A stretch of DNA of 64,000 bases from Gordionus sp. m RMFG-2023 (GCF_954871325.1 NC_088775.1:80763561-80827560), one strand, 5' to 3'; positions 1 to 11,590 are shown, counted from the first letter of the stretch. Notes: generated by a model not told the origin, from the sequence alone. A program made the numbers and translations.

Positions 1-383
1 AAAAATAAAAGATCTTCAAATTTTACGATCGATTTTTGAAGATCTTTTTATTTTGAGCAAATGTACAACTCTGCATCTATTTATACAAGTTTAATAAATT
101 CATGTGCAGGGAAAATTTGGTGAGGGGGGGGGGGGCTTAGTTCTCCTCACAATACAACCTTTGTATATCATATTTTTATTTTTTCTTTGTTTAGAGGCCA
201 TTTCCAGGTTTATCTAAGTAGGCTGTTATATGAGGTAATTTATTTATTAATTTGTTCATAAAAAAACTTTTATAAGAGTATTTTAATTTATTAAATAAAC
301 TATAATATTAAAGTGGTATAAATTATTTTAATTTTGATTATAATTATGATAGTCATGACAATTTAATCAACCATGGGCAATCT
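1..383. other. AT-rich flank with a hairpin
   Basis: No gene is visible. Bases 7-20 and 35-48 form a perfect 14-bp inverted repeat (AAAAGATCTTCAAA) around a 14-base loop. A G-run lies at 124-135. The rest is AT-rich sequence leading to the hAT element that starts at 392. Confidence 0.5.
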
Positions 384-408
384 ATCCCTACTAGAGATCT
401 GCAAAAGT

Positions 409-512
409 AGGCCCGGCCCGGTTCGGGCCTACTTTAAAAAAAAAATTAGGGTTCGGGTTGGGTCGGGCCTAATATTTTTTAAAAAAATTCGGGCCGGGTC
501 GGGCTGAGCCTT
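409..512. repeat. left GC-rich subterminal array of hAT
   Basis: Degenerate tandem copies of a CGGGCCGGGTCGGGCC-like unit stand out sharply from the AT-rich surroundings. A matching array in inverted orientation lies at 2884-3026. Such repeats next to hAT ends are typically transposase binding sites; that role is inferred here. Confidence 0.85.
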
Positions 513-798
513 AAAAAAATTTTTAATATTGGCACTAATATTTTTTGTAAAATAAAAATATTTAATTTTATTTGAAGAAGCTAGACGCCATATGATAGCA
601 TGTATCTTTTATTCTTGGTATAAATATATAATTAAACTTTTTTTTTAAGAAACAAGGGCAACATTTTTTATTTGTAAAATATAAATATTTAATTTTATTT
701 ATTTAGAAAGTAGACGCCATATGTCATATATATTTTATTATGGGTAAAATAATTTAAATGTTTTTTTATAAAACTTAAATTTTAAATATAATTTAAAA

Positions 799-2694
799 AT
801 GAATTTAATTTTTTTAAAAAAACAAATACAAAATGGAACATATATTTGTATGCCCCATTTAGGTAAAAGCAATATATGGGAAAATTTTGAAGACATATTT
901 GATGATAAAAACAAAAAACTTGATTACGTCCAATGTAAAAAATGTAATAGTATATTACAATATAAAAGCACATCTGGAAATTCTCATTTAAGACGTCACA
1001 AGTGCGTTAAGAATGACGATTCCTCTATTCCTAAAATAACTAGGTATATTCAAAAGAAAATAGATCTAAATTCTTCCTTAACTATTAAAAAGAAACTATG
1101 TGATACCTTGATCTATTATTGCGCCAAGGACATGCGTGCCTTTGATTCGATAACTGGAGATGGCTTTATAAAAATGGCTCAAAATTTTATTCAAATTGGC
1201 TCCATTTACGGTAATATTGACTGTAGCGAAATTATTCCCCATCCAACTACTTTATCGAGAAATGCTATAGTTATGACGGATCAAATTAGAACAAATTTGG
1301 TTAATAAAATAAATGTTCAATTATTTGATAAAAAATGCTCTGCTACAACAGACATGTGGACAGATTCTTTTAAAAAAGTTTTCCTATTTAACTGTTTCAA
1401 TTCATTATATCGAAGGTGAAACCTTATATAAACATATTTTATTTACGAATAAGTTTAAAGAAGAGAAAAAAAACCGCCGCGAACATACATAAGGAAATGC
1501 TACAAAATTTTGCTGCAATTGGAATAATTCCCAATCAAATGAAAAATATAATATTTATATCTGATCAAGGAGCTAATATAATTAAAGCCCTAGAAAAATA
1601 CACCAGATTAAATTGCAGCGCACATCTATTAAATACTGTTCTTCGAAATACCTTTAAGGAACAATCTTTGAAAATTATCGCTCCTAATATATATCAAACC
1701 CTTATTTCTGCTAAAAAATTAACCATGTATTTTAAACAAACCGGCATGAATCAATATTTAGACAAAACATTACAACAAGATATCGAAACTAGATGGAATT
1801 TAAAATTAAATATGTTGAAATCTATTTATAACCAATATGATGACATCGTCAATTTTTTATCATCCAAGGGAGATATTAATAAAATGGAAAACTTGGAGAA
1901 ATCTATTTTGAAAAATTTGATTGATATTTTATATCCTTTTGATAAAGCTACTAAAGAACTAGAAGGAGATATTAATCCTACTTTACATAAAGTACTGCTA
2001 TGCTTTAATAATATTCTTCACGAGGATTTAAATGATTCATTTTATCAAAACAATGAAATAAAAGAAATAAAAACCAATTTAAAAAATTTTTTATTATCTA
2101 AATTTAAAATCAATATTTTGCATAAAATAGCGACATTTTTATGCCCAAAATATAGAAAATTAAGAATGTTATCATCAATGGAAATATTAGAAGTAGAGAA
2201 TTCAGTCAAAAATATAATTAATTCTGAAGAATATTGTCCTTCAATTGATATTATAGATTTGGATATTCAAGGCGTTTCTCAAATTGTGGAATCGCCTAAA
2301 AGATCTAAAGGTACATTTAAAATTGTTCTATTTATATTATTTTTATATATCAGGCAATGAATATGAAAGATGGGAGGACAATGAGGAAGAATATGAAAAA
2401 AAAGAAACAGATGAGCTTGAAATTTATAAGAATTTAAATATAAAAGAGAATAATGAAAATATAGATCCAGAAAAAGATATATTAAAATGGTGGAATAAAA
2501 ATGAAATTAGATTACCAAAGATGACAAAATTGGCTAGAAAAATTCTAGCAATTCCTGCAACGTCCACAACTTCAGAGAGAACTTTTTCAAAGACTGGAAG
2601 GTTATTAGATGAAAGAAGAAATAGACTGTCACCAGAAAATGTTGATGCTTTGATATTTTTAAATGATAATTATAAATATGAATCCAATATATAG
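799..2694 (+). pseudogene. hAT transposase (BED finger, RNase H fold, dimerisation domain)
   Basis: This is the transposase of the element at 392-3039. The first part (799-1419) has a BED zinc finger with a Cys-x2-Cys pair (CKKC) and a later His pair, then the TTDMWTDS segment that usually carries the first catalytic Asp. The middle (from about 1384) has SDQGAN, CSAHLLNTVL and TRWN, typical hAT catalytic-core motifs. The last part (2354-2694) has WW, then PATSTTSERTFS and RRNRLSPENVDAL, the C-terminal dimerisation region. One extra T in the run at 1379-1382 shifts the frame; after it SYLTV and IHYIEGE follow in the next frame. The second discontinuity at 2311-2353 is better read as a 43-bp intron. 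The start is taken as the ATG at 799, but a later Met (about 850) is possible. With one frameshift the gene is probably dead. Confidence 0.9.
2311..2353 (+). other. candidate 43-bp intron in hAT transposase
   Basis: The segment begins GTACAT and ends ATATATCAG. Removing it joins ...RSK to GNEYERW without breaking the frame: G at 2310 plus GC at 2354-2355 makes a Gly codon. Without removal the frame hits a stop soon after. A small deletion is the alternative explanation. Confidence 0.6.
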
Positions 2695-2883
2695 TTGTGT
2701 AATTTAACATTATAATTATTGTTTGGTTTATAGGTATTTTTGATAGTATTTTAAATAAATAATTAAATACTAAATAAATTTTCTGTTTACTAAGATATTT
2801 TTTGCAAAAACAAAATCTTAAATATAAAAAATAAACTAAAAGCTAAAAAAAATAATTATTACTTTAGGATGAATTAAAAAAAA

Positions 2884-3026
2884 TTCGGGTTCAGGCCGGG
2901 CCGGCAAAAATTTTGGGTTCGGGCCAGGCCGGCAAAAGTTTCTAAAAAAAATTCGTGTTCGGGCCGGGCCGGGAAAAATTTTTTAGAAAAAATTTCGGGC
3001 CGGGTCGGGCCTAAAAAATTAGGCCC
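2884..3026. repeat. right GC-rich subterminal array of hAT
   Basis: Several CGGGCCGGGCCGG-like units are separated by A/T runs. They are the inverted partner of the array at 409-512. It lies inside the right terminus at 3028-3039. Confidence 0.85.
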
Positions 3027-3047
3027 GTGCAGATCACTAATCCCTAC

Positions 3048-4101
3048 TAACATTGGATATCCAATACAGACAGCCTTGTTCCCTACTCGAAACTCAATAT
3101 AATCACCCGTTTGGACATATTATATATTTTTATTATAAGCATAATAATTTTTTTATATTGTACATCTTTTTTAAAAAATTTCATATTTTCGAAAGGAAAT
3201 AAAAAAGTAATATATGCCATTAATGTTAAAACTATAATTGAAAATATTTTGTTAAATCACAATAAGTATTAAATAATTAATATTTCTATTTAAATATTAA
3301 AGTACAATATTTTATTTTCATCACAAAAGTTATATAAAAATAAAATAATTTTTTTATTATTGCAAAATATTTATTAAATAAAACATATATTTTTGTATAA
3401 TTTAAAGTATCATTTGCATATAATTTTAAACTAATATATAAATACTTAAAGCAAATAGTTAGCTTATTAAAAGCTAAAATCAGATGTATTCTTACAAATC
3501 CACAAATATCAAGTAAATTATTATAAGGGTCAATATATAAAATTATAATATTAATTATCTTATATGTTTAAGAAAAATATTTTATTAAATTACTAAATAT
3601 TTAAAATAAACCTAATCTATTAAGTTGGTATATTCATATAATAATGTGCAAATAAAATTACAATATATATGGCATACCTAATCCTAAAAGATATAGAGCT
3701 GTGGCCATTAGAAAAACTAAAATTGTTGGAAGATTCATTTTAAAAATATTTGAAAACAAACAATAAAAAAGAAAGGCTAAAATTGTTGGAAATAAAATAA
3801 TTAAAGTAAATGTCATAAAATATTTAATTTTTAGGGGTGCATCAGCTCAATCCCATATTTTTCTGACTATTTCAGCATTTCAGGAGAATTTACTGGGGTT
3901 TTGCTAAAAAATAAAACTGATTATATGATACCTGTCATATGGCCAAACGACAGATATTATATTGACGTTTTTTTCAAGCGAATATTGTATTTATTATTTT
4001 TATTTAGAAAACTAATAATTAATTATAATTTAAGTAAATAAAATTAAGAAAAATAAAATATGGTATAAAGGAGAGAAGAAAATAATAATAAGTGCAGGGC
4101 C
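3048..4101. other. AT-rich intergenic, nothing recognised
   Basis: I see no coding potential and no repeat ends here. The two occurrences of GGCTAAAATTGTTGGA near 3714 and 3776 are a short local duplication. Confidence 0.4.
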
Positions 4102-4261
4102 TAGTGTTCTTAAATGGCTCGATTTGCCAGATTTTTAAAAAACGGCCATCTCAACATTATAGCTAGGAAAATATTGCCTATTCGTCTTGCATAATATTTT
4201 CTGGATAAATATTGAGTTAACCATTTTAGAAAATCGAAAATTGAGCCGTTTAACAACGCTA
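4102..4261. mobile_element. short hAT MITE, TAGTGTTGTTAA family, worn copy
   Basis: The left end (TAGTGTTCTTAAATGGCTCG) and right end (GAGCCGTTTAACAACGCTA) are inverted repeats of the family seen clearly at 47484-47688 and 48722-48941. The interior motifs CTCAACATTATAGC and ATATTGAGTTAACC match as well. The flanking 8-mers agree poorly, so this copy is old. Confidence 0.7.
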
Positions 4262-5078
4262 GCCGTAGCCCGCCAAAATTTTTCCAGTCCTCAAATTAAA
4301 AACTTATAAATTTTGAAGTTGATTAAAATTTTAATCAATCATAAACTTTGCCTATTTTTTTTGCCTAAGTAAAAAATTGTTTTTTAGGATATAAATTGTT
4401 TACCTCGATTATATTAAATCCATCATATTCTTAAGAAATATGTATTTAAATGGAATTTTGTTACTGTTTTAATAATATATCTTTATAATGAATAAAAGTA
4501 ACAGAAACGACGTATAGTTTGATTTTTGAAGTTTTTAGAAATTTAAAACAACATATATACTAGACAAGGCTTAGAAGAGCGCAATAGGATAAAATAAAAT
4601 TATAATCCGGTTTAAACTTATCTTTTGCCGAACCGAAATAATGGAATACCTGAATCAGACCAAAAAAAAGGCGAACTAGAAAGAAAGACGGTCCATAAAT
4701 GTTAGAATTTTTTATCCCGTTTTAATTCAAAGAACGTGTCATCTATATTGCCCCAGGGCTGGAAACCAGGAACTTGGTCTGAAATCTTGAGATTTTGCTG
4801 AACCCGTACTCCACCCTTTTTTTTAAATTCAGAATTCAAAAAATAATTTTTAATTTTAAAAATATATTGGTACATTTTTTTTTTCTGGAATCATTTCCAA
4901 CATTATATAACGCATAACATTTATTTTTGGATGTAGATGATTCTTTAAAAAATGTAAATAATGATTAAAAAAAGAATAGATTATTGACAAAGCACGTTAT
5001 GTTGTCAAAATTTAATTAAACTGACTTCATTAGAATCCTAAAATCACTGAATAGATCTATGGTGATATTGATTGCACA
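4262..5078. other. AT-rich intergenic, nothing recognised
   Basis: No open frame, RNA gene or repeat boundary can be supported in this stretch. Confidence 0.4.
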
Positions 5079-5627
5079 CAGCGTCTACATGACAGGATTT
5101 TCACTGGATGCGAACCCCCTTCAAAAACCTTTGCCTACCCACCTAAAAAATCCCCGCCTACGGCGGCGGTGTCGCTTTATCATTATTTTCACCTATTTAT
5201 TTATTGATACTCTTTTCAAAAAATTTATAAAGGATAACTTAAATTAATTTATTTCTACTGCTAACTATCGATATTTTGTGAATATAAAGAATTTATTTTT
5301 TAGATAATAAATTCAATTAAAACCTCCATTATTTACAATGAATTAATTATTATGGCATTATGAGCTTGCTAAAATATCTAAACGTTTTGGAAAACAATGT
5401 GTATGATTGTTTGCAATATATAGATTTGGTCGATGAAATGTATTATAATAATACTATAATAAAAGTATTAATTTTTACAGCAATAAATTTTGTCCTATTT
5501 CATCTCAAAATTTAATAGGTAAACCCCCAAAAAATTTATTCTACCCCCATTAGAGCAGCTTACCCCCTACCCCCTCAAAAAAATATTATGCAAACTGTTC
5601 CTACCCCTCTCGCTCATGTAGACGCTG
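5079..5627. mobile_element. non-autonomous hAT-like element
   Basis: The 14-bp ends CAGCGTCTACATGA at 5079-5092 and 5614-5627 are perfect inverted repeats with a CAGNG-type start. Flanking octamers ATTGCACA and ATTGCGGG share their first five bases, suggesting a worn 8-bp target duplication. The inside is AT-rich with C-rich stretches near both ends and no transposase. A 62-codon open frame at 5059-5247 crosses the boundary and is not a gene. Confidence 0.75.
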
Positions 5628-5989
5628 ATTGCGGGATGACCCTCAGTTTATGATATACTGGATTGATTATAAATGTTAAATTATTTTTATATTAATTTAA
5701 TAACATTTGAAGTTATATGGAAGAAACCAGAATATTTCAATAACTAATATTGCTGATTCTGACGCGCCTGAGCAAATATTCTATCCAAATATTTATATTA
5801 TTTGGATATAGATTACTTAGTAAATAGAACAAACGAACAATTTCATTTTACATCGCAAATTTAGAGAGAATCTAATTTAAATATTAATATTTCTTCTTAC
5901 CATACGAAATTTAGACCCGACCCCATATATCAAATCTTGTTAATAATTGATTTGTGAAACATGGGAAAAACAAAAGTCATTCTAATATC

Positions 5990-6918
5990 AATTAATGGAG
6001 TCATCAGCATCAATTTTATCTAGGATTAATCCTTCTTGTGATAATTATGATGATTTCAAAAAGTTGCTGTTCTAGATGTTCCAGCACTATAAATACATAA
6101 TATATGATACTAAACTATATTTTTAAAGCTAGAGAGGACATTCTACGGTAAGTAGAAAATAAGAAAAATAGCAAACCGGTTAGTAAATTTTGGTAGCATA
6201 GCGCTGAATATTATTCTAATTTAAAATAAAGCATAAAATAATATAAAGATTCCGTTTTAAATCAAAATTTCATTGGTATTTTTAATATATTTTTAGAGAT
6301 AGAGGCCAATCTGTTTCGAACTGGTTTAGGAAATAATTTGGGAAATTTTTGAAATATCTTTTGGCCTAGCTCATAATAATATATTAATATGAAATACATA
6401 TAAATTTACTTAATTATAAACTCTGTAAAATTTACGAACTCCACATATACGAAGTTATTTTGCATAAGTTAACTTGCCTAAAAATTATTTTCGCATCTAA
6501 ATTACCTTTATATGGTGACTCGACACTGTTTTACATAAACTTTTCTGATGTATATATAGTATATTCTATTCCTAGTATAAATGTTTTGCAAACCAAAAAC
6601 CTGAACTACTATGCATGGTGAATTCGTGTGCCAGTGAACCATGTCCATTTATGAACTTCAACACCCCTAAGCCAATGAGGATATTTTTTCATACCTGTTT
6701 CCTACCTCAATCTAATTTAGCAAAAAAGTAGATTAAAATTACCCTCTATCATATTTTTAAAACAATGATCACCCCCCCCCCCCCATGGTATATGTTTCTG
6801 TATATGAATAAAGAGACCTCACCTTGGATCAACTTTATTCTATCAAAGGGGCTTCACCTTTGAACAACTTTACTTTATCAAAGAGGACCTCACTTTTGAT
6901 CAAATTATTTTCGTTTTA
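5990..6918 (+). repeat. copy A, left part, of a tandem duplication
   Basis: About 6540-6918 matches about 26700-27128 (copy B), sharing GGTGTGCCAG-like and ATACCTGTTTCCTA stretches. About 5990-6500 matches about 38450-38960 (copy C), sharing ATGATTTCAAAAAGTTGCTG-like sequence. Copy A resumes at 23355 after the inserted hAT. A C-run lies near 6772-6785. I see no gene. The nature of the duplicated unit is unknown. Confidence 0.75.
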
Positions 6919-7239
6919 CTTTTAGTAAGAACGCGTTCGTGAACGAAGTTTGTTTTTTTGAAAAAAATGGTGAACGGCGTTTTTTTTATTTTTGATGAAC
7001 TTTGAATGTAAACGCGTCCCTTTTTATGACGAACGCATTCGAATTTAGCCTTCGTTCAATTTTAAAAACACCTTTTATTTTAATTTATTTGAAAAATTTA
7101 ATATTAATCCGAGTTTTTAAGAAAAAACTCTTATAATTTTAATCAACTATTTTCCTTTATACTTTTTAATTATTTTTAACACATCATTATTATAGTTTAT
7201 TAATTTGAATATTATTGTTTATATTTTAATTTAATAGAT

Positions 7240-7462
7240 TAGCCAAGCATGAATATTATTTCATCATCATTATCTCATTCTGAAAATTTAAATCTGGTGA
7301 ATTAACATTACCATGGCCCAAATATCATAAATATTTTACAGTAACATCCTATAATGAAGGAACTAATTTAATAATTAACAAATGTAAAATGTGCCCAAAA
7401 ATATTATATCAGTTTCAAAATCTTCAAATTCCAATTTAAAACGACATTTGAATTACTAATTA
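7240..7462 (+). pseudogene. hAT transposase, BED-finger remnant
   Basis: This is the N-terminal remnant of the transposase of the outer hAT. In one frame it reads SYNEGTNLI and KCKMCPKILYQ, with a Cys-x2-Cys pair followed by KRHLN after a frame change, which is the layout of a BED zinc finger. The segment stops exactly where the Helitron 3' end begins (7463). The matching C-terminal part is more than 15 kb away at about 22640-23060. The copy is decayed, with several stops and shifts. Confidence 0.75.
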
Positions 7463-7491
7463 CTAGTTGATAACCCGTCAAAAATGACGGG
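7463..7491 (-). other. Helitron 3' terminus (hairpin plus CTAG)
   Basis: CCCGTCA (7474-7480) and TGACGGG (7485-7491) form a 7-bp GC-rich stem with an AAAA loop. On the minus strand this sits 7 bases before the terminal CTAG at 7466-7463, with a T expected next (A at 7462 on the + strand). This arrangement is the known Helitron termination signal. Confidence 0.9.
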
Positions 7492-8019
7492 GATGAGAAT
7501 TTTATTCGTTCTTTTAAGATAATTCTTTTTACCCCTCCCCCTCCTCCTTCAGGCCAATTCCAACCCATTCAGACTAAGAGAGAAGAATTGTCTTTTTTAT
7601 TCAAAGATTGATGAATAATATATTTTACCTTTATATGGATGAATCAGACATTTTCCTTTTTATGAGATGTGATTTCGAAATTTATATTTTAAATTACAAA
7701 AAGGAAACAATATCTCTTATTAGCACCCTAAATACTAACATTATTTACCAGAGCTCCTGTTAGTCAGAATTACTGTTCACTCCCCACCGCGTGAAGGTAG
7801 GAGATGGATTTTAGGGGAGCAAAGAAATGAAAAAAAGAATGAAAATAAGAAGGAAGAAATAGAAAAAAAGAGACAAAGATATGAATTATAAGAAAATATA
7901 ATAAATATTTATACTTCAAGAGTTGATGATTATCGGGTTACAACACATATGCATTTGTAGCCATATAAAAAATATAATATAATAAATTTTATAATATAGA
8001 AAATTTTACCTAAAAAAGG
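7492..8019 (-). other. Helitron 3' subterminal region
   Basis: Non-coding. A segment around 7740-7900, including CTCCCCACCGCGTGAAGGTA, is found inverted at about 33780-33950, so this part is shared with another Helitron relic. Confidence 0.6.
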
Positions 8020-8870
8020 AGATTTCAATCTCTTTTCTTTGCTCAAGGTGGTTTTTTGAAGATGATGTTGTGATTTCCTTGCTCGTAGTTTGTCGTAAAT
8101 AACCTGAAATAAAACGTGTAAATTGAAATTAAATAGAATATACTGTTGTTGGTGAGGAAGATGGTTTAGCGATGGTGAAGAAGTTCTCTTTTCTTTGCTC
8201 AAGGTGGTTTTGAAGATGATGTTGTGATTTCCTTGTTCGTAGTTTGCCGTAAATAACCTGAAATAAAACGTGTAAATTGAAATTATAAAATAGAATATAC
8301 TGTTGTTGGTGAGGAAGATGGTTTAGCGATGGTGAAGAAGTTCTCTTTTCTTTGCTCAAGGTGGTTTCGTTTTTGAAGATGATGTTGTGATTTCCTTGCT
8401 CGTAGTTTGCCGTAAATAACCTGAAATAAAACGTGTAAATTGAAATTAAATAGAATATACTGTTGTTGGTGAGGAAGATGGTTTAGCGATGGTGAAGAAG
8501 TTCTCTTTTCTTTGCTCAAGGTGGTTTCGTTTTTGAAGATGATGTTGTGATTTCCTTGTTCGTAGTTTGCCGTAAATAACCTGAAATAAAACGTGTAAAT
8601 TGAAATTATAAAATAGAATATACTGTTGTTGGTGAGGAAGATGGTTTAGCGATGGTGAAGAAGTTCTTTTTTCTTTGCTCAAGGTGGTTTCGTTTTTGAA
8701 GATGATGTTGTGATTTTCTTGCTCGTAGTTTGCTGTAAATAACCTGAAATAAAACGTGTAAATTGAAATTATAAATAGAATATACTGTTTTTGGTGAGGA
8801 AGATGGTTTAGCGATGGTGAAGAAGTTCTCTTTTCTTTGCTCAAGGTGGTTTAGTTTTTGAAGATGATGT
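8020..8870. repeat. minisatellite, 157-163-bp unit, about five copies
   Basis: Units share GGTGAGGAAGATGGTTTAGC, TTTGCTCAAGGTGG and CCTGAAATAAAACGTGTAAA. They differ mainly by small indels (for example GTTTCGTTTTTGAAG versus GTTTTGAAG). Overlapping minus-strand frames repeat MSKEKRTSSPSLNHLPHQ, but the unit length varies and is not a multiple of three. I therefore read it as a non-coding array between the helicase stop and the Helitron end. Confidence 0.9.
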
Positions 8871-8929
8871 AAAGTTGGTGATTTGATGGTGAATAACAAA
8901 GTTGGTGACTTTTTTAAATTTCTTACAAA

Positions 8930-9341
8930 TTATGAATTTAAGATTTCATTATATACGATATTTTGTGTGAATGTTTTATCATTTTTTAAAATTTTTCTTT
9001 GTAATTCTGATGGCAAAATCATAATTTTCATATTATTTTGAGATTTACATCTAGTAAGAGCCACATATAGTTGTCCATGGGCAAAGACGAGCTCAGGGAG
9101 GAATAAGCCTACATGATCAAAAGTTTGTCCCTGACTTTTATTTATTGAAATCACAAAAGCGGGAATTATAGGAAACTGTCATATTTTTAAAGTAAATGGT
9201 AACTGAGAGTCACTTGGAGCTAGATCTATTCGTGGGAGAAAAACTCGATAACCCTTATTAGTGCCTGTCAATACCTCAGCGTCGATAAAATTAATATGTA
9301 AATGTCGTATGATTAAACGGGTACCATTACAAAGTCCTTTC
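8930..9341 (-). pseudogene. Helitron helicase, C-terminal segment
   Basis: This is the end of the PIF1-type helicase. SINKSQGQTFDHVGL and LYVALTRCKS are helicase motifs V and VI of the Pif1/RecD-like superfamily 1 enzymes. Upstream are GLCNGTRLIIRHLHINFID and DSQLPFTL. The stop is near 8930 after NEILNS. A TGA interrupts the frame just before QFPIIPAF (about 9180), where family members usually have Arg or another sense codon. The segment begins exactly at the insertion boundary: deleting 9342-13194 gives SPKK followed by GLCNG in one frame. Confidence 0.9.
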
Positions 9342-9717
9342 TGTTGTAATGCACACTTTTTTAATGTATATTTTATTTGATAAAGTGATTTATTTTAACA
9401 GATGTATTAATTTTTATGTAAATGACTAATGATATTTATTACATTAACGAAACTGTAAAGATCACTTTTTCATTTTATAAAAACTTTTGATTTAATTTGA
9501 TTTTATAATAATAAAAAAAAATATAAAGAGAAAGTTAACAAGATTTTATCTCAGAGTATCGCCATCAGAGGCGATACTCTTATTCCAATAAAATATATAC
9601 GTTAAATTAAATAAAATTTCAATAATTATATCTGAATCTCCATTAATTATAAAATCATGTAGATTCTTTTATTCAATTTATGAAGGTTTATTCTTTTTAA
9701 ATTACAAATATGAAAAT
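9342..9717 (+). repeat. left terminal direct repeat of the insertion
   Basis: It begins TGTTGTAATGCACAC and ends AAATTACAAATATGAAA. It matches 12817-13189 in the same orientation with few differences, and parts of 10045-10335 and 10737-11117 in the opposite orientation. Confidence 0.9.
9553..9580. other. perfect hairpin conserved in four repeat copies
   Basis: AGAGTATCGCC and GGCGATACTCT form an 11-bp stem around the loop ATCAGA. The same hairpin occurs near 10100-10130, 10867-10895 and 13027-13054, with one mismatch in the last (AGAGTAACGCC). It is the most GC-rich part of the repeat. Confidence 0.85.
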
Positions 9718-9867
9718 GGTGCCGTGTAAAGCAAATGTTCCATAAGGGTTATTGCAGTCACAATTCGCAATTTTATTACCACTATATTATCAATGCGGTG
9801 AAATGATCACTCTTTCAGGTGCAGTATATTCTCATTTGTATTCGACTTTGAGAGAAGGCTACTATAG

Positions 9868-10045
9868 GCAAATTATTCCAAAATTGGAAATTAATATATT
9901 ATAAAGGTAAAATAAAAAAGATGAATATTCCAAAATTGGTAATTAATATATTATAAAGGTAAAATAAAAGAAAAAGATAAATATTCCAAAATTGGAAATT
10001 AATATATTATAAAGGTAAAATAAAAAAGATGAATATTCCAAAGAA
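9868..10045. repeat. 53-bp tandem repeat, left tract
   Basis: About three copies of a unit containing CCAAAATTGGAAATTAATAT and TATAAAGGTAAAATAAAA. It is preceded by CACAATTCGCAATTTTATTA, as is the second tract at 11706-12010. Confidence 0.85.
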
Positions 10046-10335
10046 TAAACCTTCATAAATTGATTTTATTTAATTTAGCGTATATATTTTATTGGAATAA
10101 GAGTATCGCCTCTGATAGCGATACTCTGAGTTAAAATTTTGTTAACTTTCTCTTTATATTTTTTTTATTATTATAAAATTAAATTATCCAAAGTTTATAT
10201 AAAATGAAAAAAGTGATTTTTACAATTTCGTTAATGTAATAAATATCATCAGTCATTTACATAAAAATTAATACATCTGTTAAAATATTATCAAATAAAA
10301 TATACATTAAAAAAGTGTACAATATAACATATTAA
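10045..10335 (-). repeat. partial inverted copy of the terminal repeat
   Basis: It starts AAGAATAAACCTTCATAAAT and lacks about 50 bp present in the other copies just inside that point. It runs to AAAAAAGTGTACAATA. Confidence 0.85.
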
Positions 10336-10736
10336 ATGATTATTCATAATTGTATTAAAAGTGTTGTAATATCTTAACTATCATTTAATTTTAATATTAA
10401 TTAACATTCTTATATTATTATAATATACATATATATTATGAACCTGTTGTTAGCCATGTATTTTGTTGATTTTTGTGAAAAAAAATACAGTGGCAACAAA
10501 GGAAAAGGATTTTTTTTATTAATTGATTTTTGTAAGAAGATTTGATTTTTGGAAAAATTATTTACGAAATCAATAAAGAGACCAAGATCAAGAAAATATT
10601 TAGTTAGCAAGGAATATACCAAACATTAAATTAATCAAGGTAAGGAAATTTGCAATTTAATTTATTTTCAGTTTAATTTAATTTTCATATGAAATAACTT
10701 TTTATTAATTAATTTATTTTCAATTTAATTTTAATT
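10336..10736. other. unique stretch inside the insertion
   Basis: AT-rich, with a 70-codon minus-strand open frame (10410-10622) that shows no recognisable domain. I see no second copy elsewhere in the window. Confidence 0.4.
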
Positions 10737-11590
10737 TTCATATTTGTAATTTAAAAAGAATAAACCTTCATAAATTGAATAAAAGAATCTACATGATTTT
10801 ATAATTAATGGATCATTCAGATATAATTATTGAAATTTTATTTAATTTAACGTATATATTTTATTGGAATAAGAGTATCGCCTCTGATGGCGATACTCTG
10901 AGATAAAATCTTGTTAACTTTCTCTTTCTCTTTATATTTTTTTTTTATTATTATAAAATTAAATTAAATCAAAAGTTTTTATAAAATGAAAAAGTGATCT
11001 TTACAATTTCGTTAATGTAATAAATATCATTAGTCATTTACATAAAAATTAATACATCTGTTAAAATAAATCACTTTATCAAATAAAATATACATTAAAA
11101 AAGTGTACATTACAACACGCCACCCATTACTAAACCCAAGTGTTAGGGGTGATTGATAATATATGACCAATAATATACGAAATATAAATACACATCTGAC
11201 GTTTTTCATTTACTCCAAACTATATATTTAAACATTCCGCTTATTTTGGTGTCTATAAAAATTTCGCCAAAAATAAATTATCTTGATCGACTTTATAATA
11301 AGAATTAAGAAATGCGGCTTTATGTCCATAGGAGGACGCCGTTTGATTCGATCACTAATAAGAATAAAGAAATGCGGTTTTTTTCGTCCAAAGGAGGACG
11401 CCGTTTTAGTCGTCTCACGAATAAGAATAAAAATATTATATAATTTCTCCGGCTACAATTTCTCTGTAATACCGTAAATTTATATTTCGAATAAAGAAGA
11501 GAATATATTTTTTTAAATATTTCATCATAATTTTCTCCAAATCGAATACAGAATATAATGCAAACAATTTATACTCAAAATTTTCATACA
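10737..11590 (-). repeat. left inverted arm
   Basis: Pairs with 12405-13189. The outer end TTTCATATTTGTAATTTAAA mirrors the right end of the insertion. Within this arm a ~68-bp piece carrying AAGAAATGCGGCTT and GGAGGACGCCGTTT is present twice, but only once in the right arm. A 64-codon open frame at 11283-11477 lies over that duplication and is not a gene. Confidence 0.9.

Larger units (their letters stand above)
392..3039 (+). mobile_element. hAT DNA transposon, nearly complete
   Basis: The element is flanked by a perfect 8-bp target duplication, ATCCCTAC at 384-391 and 3040-3047. Its ends are TAGAGATCTGCA on the left and, read inwards, TAGTGATCTGCA on the right, matching the TAGNG-type termini of hAT elements. 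Both ends carry GC-rich arrays (about 409-512 and 2884-3026). The interior encodes a BED-finger hAT transposase on the + strand. The perfect duplication and largely open frames suggest a fairly recent insertion. The same terminal motif (C/T-AGAGAYCTGCA) recurs in small elements at 16969-17559 and 56198-56347. Confidence 0.95.

Noticed and set aside
7930-8899. Family of overlapping frames repeating MSKEKRTSSPSLNHL
   Set aside because: They follow the minisatellite unit, whose length varies and is not a multiple of three. I see no start context or conserved reading frame across the array.
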